Below are positions 57,902-64,000 of a stretch of DNA of 64,000 nucleotides, one piece after another (position 1 is the stretch's first letter; each line of letters begins with the position of its first letter). The DNA comes from Bombardia bombarda (Eukaryota > Ascomycota > Sordariomycetes > Sordariales > Lasiosphaeriaceae). The position numbers and the translations under genes are program-made. The DNA lies in the NCBI GenBank assembly GCA_030512295.1, contig JAULSR010000001.1, forward strand, positions 9,633,001 through 9,697,000. Direction: 5' to 3'. The notes under the pieces are model-generated. The model did not search any database. It was not told the DNA's origin and saw only the letters and a program-made list of their open reading frames with translations.

Positions 57902-60307
57902 TCACCAAAGACTAGACGCATGCACAGTCATTGTCATGTCCCTCGTCTTGTCCGCCAGCTCCCGCTTATGCCAGACCCTGACGAACCGTTTACTCTCCAC
58001 ATGGTCGGCAAACGAGACGACAAACGCCCCAAAGCGCTTTTTTATCGGATCACGAGCTTCGCCATCCTCGTCCTTGTACATTTTTAAACTCTCCGAATAC
58101 GGGAGCGGATGGATCATTCTTATCTTTTCCTCTTCCCACTTTCGCTTCCTCGCCGATCTCCTTGCCTTTGCCCCTGCTTCTTCTGCCTGAAGATGCGGTG
58201 CGTCACCGCCGCCGTTGAAGTCTTCTCCTTCTTCCTCTTCTTCTTCTGTTTCGCTAGGGCTCCAAGATTGATTGCTGAGTTTCCACGCGAGGTTGCGCGC
58301 GCGCCCGTCGGCGTCGATGGCGGCGCGCAAGTCCAGGGCGGTGATTTTGCTCCCGTGGAGCTTGACCAGGACTCTGTTGGGGTCGCCGGTAAAGTGGGCA
58401 GGACCACTCAGTAACGTCACGAGCCGCTTGCGGTCTCGCGGGCGGGGTAAGTGTTCCCCTTGTTTGCTCTGAAAGATTTCCCCAATACTCTTGTCTTCTG
58501 TCGCATCGCGGTTTTGGCGTGTGTCGAGTAGCTTGCGCATGGGAAGCGCTTGGCAGAGTTGGTAGTCTAGCAATGATGCGAGACTGCTTTTGGGAGGGAG
58601 TACTGTAAAGTGGTGTGGCAGGCTTGGGCTTGAGCTTTCACTTGCATCGCGATCCTGATCCTGACCCTGATCTCGGTCGCTGGATTCCTCTGCCGTCGCT
58701 TCCGCTTCCACACCACCACTGCCGCTACCTTGGTTCACGTCGTTGCTACCCAGAGCCTGTTTGGCAGGCAGCCGGGTGAGGCTTTTCAGTCTCTCGGTTG
58801 CCGCGTCATAGGCTGTCTCGTGAAGTTTCTCTAGACTTTCCGCGTACGCCCTGGCAGCGGTAGGCGAGTTGAAGATCAAGAAGTATTCTCCTTCAGGCTC
58901 CTGGGTGATGGGCGAGCGGACTTGCATGACGTTGATGAGGTTGCTGGACCACCCATCCAGGTTTCCTTGGTTGGCTAAGCGGGCAAAATCAGACACCAGC
59001 AGTGACTTGGAGAGGGAGAATAGTCTCAGGCAGGTCCGTTGTGGCGCGGGTGAGAGACCGAGGGCAGGAGTTGTGGGAGGATCCCTACGTTGGTCAGATG
59101 CGACGTTGCTGTCAACATAAGCGCTGAGCTCGCTGTCTTGGAAAATACTTGCTTCTTCGAGGTGCTGGCGACGGTCCTCGCGATGATCCTCGATCCGCTC
59201 CTGCCCCAAACTGCCCAGCGGCTTTGACATTTTAGACTTCTGACTTCCACTTCCAAACAGTTCCTCATATAGCGATGCTGCCCGCTTTTTCGGATATGTG
59301 AGTTTTCGGCCGCCGTCCTGGAATGGCTCGTCATTCAGAGATGATTCTGGCACACTTGTGTTCCCACTTATCGGCCTTGTATCTGTGGACGCACGGCTCC
59401 AGGCCTCAGAGATTTCTTCAAAAATCGTCAACTCCCGCTTTTGAGTTACGGTTTCTCCAGCTCTGGTAGGTTCTGGCTGTGCTTCGATCAGACCATCACT
59501 GGCCAGTCGAGCCCCCTCTTGTCGAGCCTCCTCTTTTCGAGCTTCTTCTGCTGATCGAGCTGCCTCTAGAGGTGCTTCCTCTTTTTGTGCCGCTTCTTGA
59601 CGTAGGGCTGCCCTCAGTCGATCTGCTCGATAGGCCCTCCATCGGGCTGCCTCCTGCCGAGCCATTTCTTGCCGAGCTGCTTCTTTTTGAGCTGCGGATT
59701 GACGAGCTGCTTCTTTTTGAGCCAACTCTGCTTCTTCCTGGGCCATTTGTGCTGCCTTTCTCCGAGTTTCTAGCGTCATGATTATCCTCTGCCCAGCTGC
59801 TGTTCGTCTGGCTTGCGCCTGTTCTCGCCTCCATAACTCCCTCTTTAACTCATTCTCCTCGATGCGTGCTTTGGCATTGATTATATGTTCCTCTAATACG
59901 AGTGCTTTCCTGTGAGCCTCCTCGAGAGCTTCCGTCAGGTTATGAATGAATATTCGAGTAGTGACTTGGTCTTGTTGCGACTTCCATTGCTTTAGAGGTG
60001 GTGGGATTAGAGGTCGTGGAATGTGCATAGAAGTAGCACGAAGGGCCCTGGTGGCCTCAACTTTTTGCTTATCGTCCCTTTTATGTCTTTGACGATTTAT
60101 CCATCCCAATGTTGGGCGAACGGGCTCTTGGCGCTGGGCCTTGAGATTCTTGCCGGGCGAGACGTTGGAAGTCTCGGCGGCGTAGAGTGAGGATTTGAGG
60201 AGGGGGGGTTGAAGACGCCATTGCGAGCGCCAGTGCAGTTGGCGACTCGAGGTGCGGCGACTTGATGTGAGGGACCGCACTGCCGGCTGCTGCCTCCTTG
60301 ACAGCAT
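57902..60307 (-). CDS. Orphan protein with mitochondrial presequence, coiled coil and RRM-like segments
   Basis: A single frame of 801 residues from ATG 60307. The frame extends nine codons further to a GTG, which is not used here. Residues 1-60 are Arg/Ser/Gln-rich without acids and predict a mitochondrial presequence (MLSRRQQPAVRSLTSSRR). A long Ala/Glu/Gln/Arg coiled coil spans about 124-270, with QKEAARQ-type heptad repeats. Two later regions have an alternating strand-helix pattern like RNA-recognition motifs: about residues 440-535 (LRLFSLSKSLLVSDFA...EGEYFLIFNSPTAARAY) and about 650-785 (RVLVKLHGSKITALDLR...KKRFGAFVVSFADHVESKRF). Between and after them are acidic low-complexity stretches. 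A mitochondrial RNA-binding role is an inference only. Confidence 0.82.
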   Translation of the reverse strand: MLSRRQQPAVRSLTSSRRTSSRQLHWRSQWRLQPPLLKSSLYAAETSNVSPGKNLKAQRQEPVRPTLGWINRQRHKRDDKQKVEATRALRATSMHIPRPLIPPPLKQWKSQQDQVTTRIFIHNLTEALEEAHRKALVLEEHIINAKARIEENELKRELWRREQAQARRTAAGQRIIMTLETRRKAAQMAQEEAELAQKEAARQSAAQKEAARQEMARQEAARWRAYRADRLRAALRQEAAQKEEAPLEAARSAEEARKEEARQEGARLASDGLIEAQPEPTRAGETVTQKRELTIFEEISEAWSRASTDTRPISGNTSVPESSLNDEPFQDGGRKLTYPKKRAASLYEELFGSGSQKSKMSKPLGSLGQERIEDHREDRRQHLEEASIFQDSELSAYVDSNVASDQRRDPPTTPALGLSPAPQRTCLRLFSLSKSLLVSDFARLANQGNLDGWSSNLINVMQVRSPITQEPEGEYFLIFNSPTAARAYAESLEKLHETAYDAATERLKSLTRLPAKQALGSNDVNQGSGSGGVEAEATAEESSDRDQGQDQDRDASESSSPSLPHHFTVLPPKSSLASLLDYQLCQALPMRKLLDTRQNRDATEDKSIGEIFQSKQGEHLPRPRDRKRLVTLLSGPAHFTGDPNRVLVKLHGSKITALDLRAAIDADGRARNLAWKLSNQSWSPSETEEEEEEGEDFNGGGDAPHLQAEEAGAKARRSARKRKWEEEKIRMIHPLPYSESLKMYKDEDGEARDPIKKRFGAFVVSFADHVESKRFVRVWHKRELADKTRDMTMTVHASSLW

Positions 60308-61108
60308 CACACCGGGGGACGATGACGCCAACACGCGAGGAGGACCATGGGAGAGGGTGAGGGAGCGAGCGATGCGCCACGGCTGTCGAGCTGTCGAGCT
60401 GTCGAGCTGTCGATGGTTGATGTTGTTGGGGATATGTCTGTCGGGGGCTTTAACTAAGGTAGCAAGCAGCGCTGTCGCTCACTGGAGCACCAATTGGAGT
60501 TAAACTTTCGACATGCATGACCAAATCGCTAAGCTATGCACGTATCGGGGCTATTAAATCCACCAACGGTCGACGCCAATCGCCATGGCTAAACGCCCCG
60601 CAAAATTAAGGCTGGACGAGAATTGTAGTGCCTTTTTGTACCTGTCTGTTCACTGTTGTCGGACGCACACAGTGCACATGTTGAGATAAAATCCATCATC
60701 GAGTTGCTTGTTGTACATAGACATGCGGTAGAAATGCGAGTTGTTTATTTTTTAATTTGACCCGACTTTGCTTTCTTGGGCGCGTCGCTGCCATGAGGTA
60801 ACGTGCATGTCACTATGTTTGTCTTGGCACCAAATTTTCATTACAATCTTGAAAGCACTGCTTGCTTTCAGGGTGTGAAAATGAAAAGTAAAAATAAGGG
60901 AAAGAGCAAAGGGCCATAGTGCAATCGAGTTCTAGATGGGTGGACGGCTCAAAAATAGTCAAAAGGTCGCTCTTTCCGTAGACAAACCTCAAGTGTCAGG
61001 GTCTTGCCCTCCCCAACTGGCCAAAGGGAAAAGGCAGGCAAAGAAAACCTGCGACTTCATGCCTGGAAGGAGCATTTTGAGCGCCCCACCTGTCGTCGTA
61101 CCAGCAAA
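60308..61108. promoter_or_regulatory. Divergent intergenic region, mitochondrial orphan / AAA ATPase
   Basis: 801 bp between divergent starts. An 8-bp tandem repeat (CTGTCGAG, about four copies) lies at 60382-60412. The AAA-ATPase frame is open back to 61004 but starts there with a TTG, so 61109 is preferred. Confidence 0.45.
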
Positions 61109-63547
61109 ATGAAGGAGAAAACGCTGGAATTCCGCATACGGAAGCTGCACGTCAACACCGACGTCGAGAAGCGGCTGCAGAAGAAGCAGCCATCGCGCGT
61201 TTACGTCAATGAAGACATCCTGATTGAGCTGACGGGCGGAAAGGATGGCGGCAAGGTCGTCTATCTCGAGAAGGTCTTGCCCTCCTCTGCCTCTGCCTCT
61301 GCCTCTGCCTCCGCGCCCGATACCACAACTACTGCCACCTTAGGCCGCCGAGAGGCCACCCTCTGGAAGGCCCCTGAGAAACTGGACAAGGCCGTCACCC
61401 AGATGTACGATGCCTTTCGCGATGCATGTGGCTACAAGCTGGGCGAGCATGTCAAAATCACATCAGCTGGTGGCCTGCTGCCCGACGCAGACGAGGTCGT
61501 CCTCGAAGAGCTCGTCGCTCAAGACGATGCCGCCCAGGACTCGGCCTCTATAGAGCCGCTCGTGGCTTCCGATATTCCCGGCTGGGAGGTCTTTCTCTCT
61601 GGCCGCATGTCCCTGGTTGATCACATTTACTCGGGCATGATGTTTAAGAACGTCTTCGTCAGAGGCCCCGAGAGGACATTTGTGGTGTCAAGTGTGAATG
61701 GACGGCCTGCTGGCAATGCCCGTTACCTGGATCGCAAGACCGTCTTGAGGATCGCCGACCCTGCTGCCGCTGCCGCCGAGACTGATGCAGCAGCTCCCCA
61801 GGGCAAGTTGCGGGTAACGGGCATCCGCGGAATGGACACCCCAGTGAAGAAACTGAACAACCTTCTTAGCTGTTTCACAAAAGACGTTCCCTTGAGGATG
61901 CGACGCTATCCAGCCATCGCCATCCACGGCGGCCATGGCACAGGCAAGACCATGTTGTTGAATGCCATAGCAAACACCAGATGGGGTACAGTATTCCGCA
62001 TCCAGTTCAAGGACAAGCTCGCAGAGATCCAGGATGTGTTTCAAAAAGCCCGCCTCCAACAGCCAAGCATCATACTTATCGACCAGATCGAGAGGCTCAT
62101 CGACAAGGAACGCAATAATCGCGTCGCAGTCATACAAGCAATCTGCGAGGCACTAGATGGCCTGAACGAGCTCAAACTAAAGGGGGAACGGCACCAGGTT
62201 GTTGTCGTCGCTGCTTGCTTGGACTATACAGCAGACATCCCTGACGATCTTAAAGAACCAGGCCGATTTGCAAGTGAGATTTACCTACCACTCCCTGATG
62301 TCGATGGCCGCAGGGAAATTCTTGCTGCCCTTGATATGTGCGTAGCACCCGAAAAGGAGCAAGAGCTGCTTTGCCACTTGAGCGAACGCACCCACGCATA
62401 CAATGGCAAGGATCTCCAGCGTCTAGTGGACGAGGCCTGTATGCTCGGATGCATACGGGCACCAGAGGAGGAGGAAGAGAAGAAGAAGGAGACGGAGCAG
62501 GCCGAGACAATACCTACAGTCTCTGAAGCGCCTGGAGCAGATGGAGACGTGCAAATAAAGTCCTCTCCCATTCACTATGTCAGCCCGGAGGACTATGACG
62601 AGGCTTTGAGAGTCGTCCGGCCTAGCGCCATGCACGACATCAACCTCAAGCCGCCTCCTATCCACTTCGACGACATCGGCGGCCAAGAATCAGTCAAGCG
62701 CTCTCTCCGGCGAGCCGTGCGCCTCTCGACCGAATCTGTCGACGTTCTACAAAAATACTTTGAACACCCACCAAAGGGCTTCCTTCTCTATGGACCGCCA
62801 GGATGCTCCAAGACTATGGCAGCACAAGCTATGGCGACCGAATCTGGGCTCAACTTTTTCGCCGTCAAGGGTGCCGAACTCCTCAATATGTACGTCGGAG
62901 AGTCAGAGCGAGCCGTCCGACGCCTCTTCCAGCGCGCCCGTGAGGTTGCACCCAGCATGATCTTTTTCGACGAGATCGACTCTATTGCGGGTCAACGGCA
63001 AGGCTTTGGCCAGAAAGGCGGCGGGTCGTCGACAAGTCACGGGGGTCTCAACGTGCTCACAACTCTGCTCAACGAGATGGATGGCTTCGAGGCCCTGCAG
63101 GGTGTGGTCGTGCTCGCCGCCACTAACCGGCCTCAGGCACTAGACCCAGCTCTCCTCCGTCCTGGTCGCTTTGACGAGCTGATTTATGTCAGCCCCCCTG
63201 ACGAGGAAGCTCGCAAGGCTATCTTCAGGGGTGTTGCTGATAAGCGAAGGATGAATGAGGATGTTGACATTGACGCCCTTGCGCGTGACACGGACGGCTA
63301 CTCGGGCGCTGAGATCAAGGGCATCTGCGCTGTTGCCGGTGTTGCGGCATATGATCGATATGTGAATGCCGTGACCGTGCCCAGCAGCCAGGTAGATGGA
63401 GAAGGAGATGGTGACGAGTGGGAGGATGATGACACGGGGATTATGATGCATGATCTCGTGTATGCCATCCAGAGCCAGAAGCAACAGATCACGATAGACA
63501 TGATTAAGGGGTTTGAGGATTGGGAAAAACAGTTCCGGAGGCATTAG
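61109..63547 (+). CDS. AFG2: AFG2/Drg1-type AAA ATPase with degenerate first ATPase domain
   Basis: An 812-residue single-exon protein with start ATG 61109 (CAAAATGAAG). It has an N-terminal domain, a Ser/Ala hexanucleotide-encoded linker near 59-69, then two AAA modules. Module 1 has a Walker A GGHGTGKT at 274-281, but its Walker B reads IILIDQIE (321-328), with Gln replacing the catalytic Glu. One arginine of the finger region is kept (PGRF) and the other is replaced. Module 2 looks complete: GPPGCSKT (562-569), IFFDEID (617-623) and ATNRP...LLRPGRFDE. The GPPGCSKT signature and overall size fit Afg2/Drg1, the hexameric ATPase that releases shuttling factors from pre-60S particles in the cytoplasm, but relatives of the Cdc48 type were considered. 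An acidic insert follows residue 450, and the protein ends DWEKQFRRH. Confidence 0.9.
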   Translation: MKEKTLEFRIRKLHVNTDVEKRLQKKQPSRVYVNEDILIELTGGKDGGKVVYLEKVLPSSASASASASAPDTTTTATLGRREATLWKAPEKLDKAVTQMYDAFRDACGYKLGEHVKITSAGGLLPDADEVVLEELVAQDDAAQDSASIEPLVASDIPGWEVFLSGRMSLVDHIYSGMMFKNVFVRGPERTFVVSSVNGRPAGNARYLDRKTVLRIADPAAAAAETDAAAPQGKLRVTGIRGMDTPVKKLNNLLSCFTKDVPLRMRRYPAIAIHGGHGTGKTMLLNAIANTRWGTVFRIQFKDKLAEIQDVFQKARLQQPSIILIDQIERLIDKERNNRVAVIQAICEALDGLNELKLKGERHQVVVVAACLDYTADIPDDLKEPGRFASEIYLPLPDVDGRREILAALDMCVAPEKEQELLCHLSERTHAYNGKDLQRLVDEACMLGCIRAPEEEEEKKKETEQAETIPTVSEAPGADGDVQIKSSPIHYVSPEDYDEALRVVRPSAMHDINLKPPPIHFDDIGGQESVKRSLRRAVRLSTESVDVLQKYFEHPPKGFLLYGPPGCSKTMAAQAMATESGLNFFAVKGAELLNMYVGESERAVRRLFQRAREVAPSMIFFDEIDSIAGQRQGFGQKGGGSSTSHGGLNVLTTLLNEMDGFEALQGVVVLAATNRPQALDPALLRPGRFDELIYVSPPDEEARKAIFRGVADKRRMNEDVDIDALARDTDGYSGAEIKGICAVAGVAAYDRYVNAVTVPSSQVDGEGDGDEWEDDDTGIMMHDLVYAIQSQKQQITIDMIKGFEDWEKQFRRH

Positions 63548-64000
63548 ATGGGAGCATGAATGACGCTATCGATATACAAGCCATTTCCAACAAGACGTTA
63601 GATTTTTCACGGTTCTCTACTATGTGAAGATACATCTCGATTACTATTCCTTTCGGCTTCAGAATTGGCTGCTTGGGTACTCAGCTCTTGTGCCGCTGAG
63701 TACGTCATATTCTGAGAGAGGATACGAATGGGAGATAGAACATGCGACACCTTCCCTTTCTGTCCGGGCTAGAGCATGGTTGCACAGGACCTCGGACTTA
63801 CTCGTTGCATCCCACTCACCAATTCCGTGGGTCCGTCTAGTGTTAAGACTTACTGAGAGACAGCACACAGTTACACAAATACGACATGACAGGGCGTAAA
63901 GACAGGTAACCATAAGCTTATGAAAATAACGTGACGACAAACCTGACGACAAGGAGATCTTGAATGGCTTCACTATTGCCCCTTTTCGGTCTCCAGCGGC
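63548..64000. other. 3' flank of the AAA ATPase gene, no gene seen
   Basis: Window edge. Short frames on both strands (63624-63899, 63659-63973) are not recognised. No start of a further gene could be supported. Confidence 0.5.

Noticed and set aside
1..64000. tRNA, rRNA or an intact transposable element
   Set aside because: I scanned for B-box-like GGTTCGA motifs, terminal inverted repeats and transposase or reverse-transcriptase motifs and found none that hold up. A covariance-model search would be decisive for tRNA.

Overview
This window is nuclear DNA of a filamentous ascomycete (Pezizomycotina, probably Sordariomycetes). The evidence is short GT-AG introns with CTAAC/CTGAC-type branch sites, intron positions and protein variants typical of that group, about 23 genes in 64 kb, and housekeeping genes scattered on both strands with no operons. 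I see no prophage, CRISPR array, intact transposon, rRNA or tRNA. Multi-exon genes were rebuilt by eye from splice signals plus reading-frame and protein-family continuity. Coordinates run from the start codon to the stop codon, and exons are listed in each entry.

Left part (0-21 kb): the mitochondrial RNA helicase SUV3 (-) is divergent from a longin-type R-SNARE (+). A membrane-associated short-chain dehydrogenase (-) is divergent from a G-patch protein (+). A poorly conserved, low-complexity region follows (9.6-13 kb), with a glutamine-rich ORF, an F-box gene relic and a membrane ORF led by a 24-bp minisatellite. The large Ski2-like helicase SLH1/ASCC3 (-) and the exocytic Rab GTPase SEC4 (-) come next.

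Middle part (21-45 kb): NCA2 (-, mitochondrial), ERG25 sterol C-4 methyl oxidase (+), a pterin-4a-carbinolamine dehydratase split over 2.3 kb with a GC-AG intron (-), an amidohydrolase (+), and a KapC-like bZIP factor (+) whose reading frame appears to shift at a G6 run. ARP5 (-) closes this part.

Right part (45-64 kb): DAD4 (-) lies between ARP5 and IES6 (+), so the two partners of the INO80 Arp5-Ies6 module sit within about 4.6 kb. GOT1 (+) and profilin (-) converge and both carry very small exons. A glutamine-rich orphan (+) converges on a large mitochondrial-type orphan (-). That orphan is divergent from an AFG2/Drg1-type AAA ATPase (+) whose first ATPase domain looks degenerate.

Themes are vesicle traffic (R-SNARE, Sec4, Got1), mitochondria (Suv3, Nca2, two presequence-bearing proteins), RNA and ribosome work (Slh1, Afg2, G-patch) and chromatin or kinetochore (Arp5, Ies6, Dad4). 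Nothing suggests a dedicated new multi-gene system. The unusual content is mainly gene-structural: GC-AG splicing, a start codon cut off by an intron, micro-exons, two introns above 1.3 kb and a probable frame break in a conserved regulator. There are also three poorly characterised proteins.
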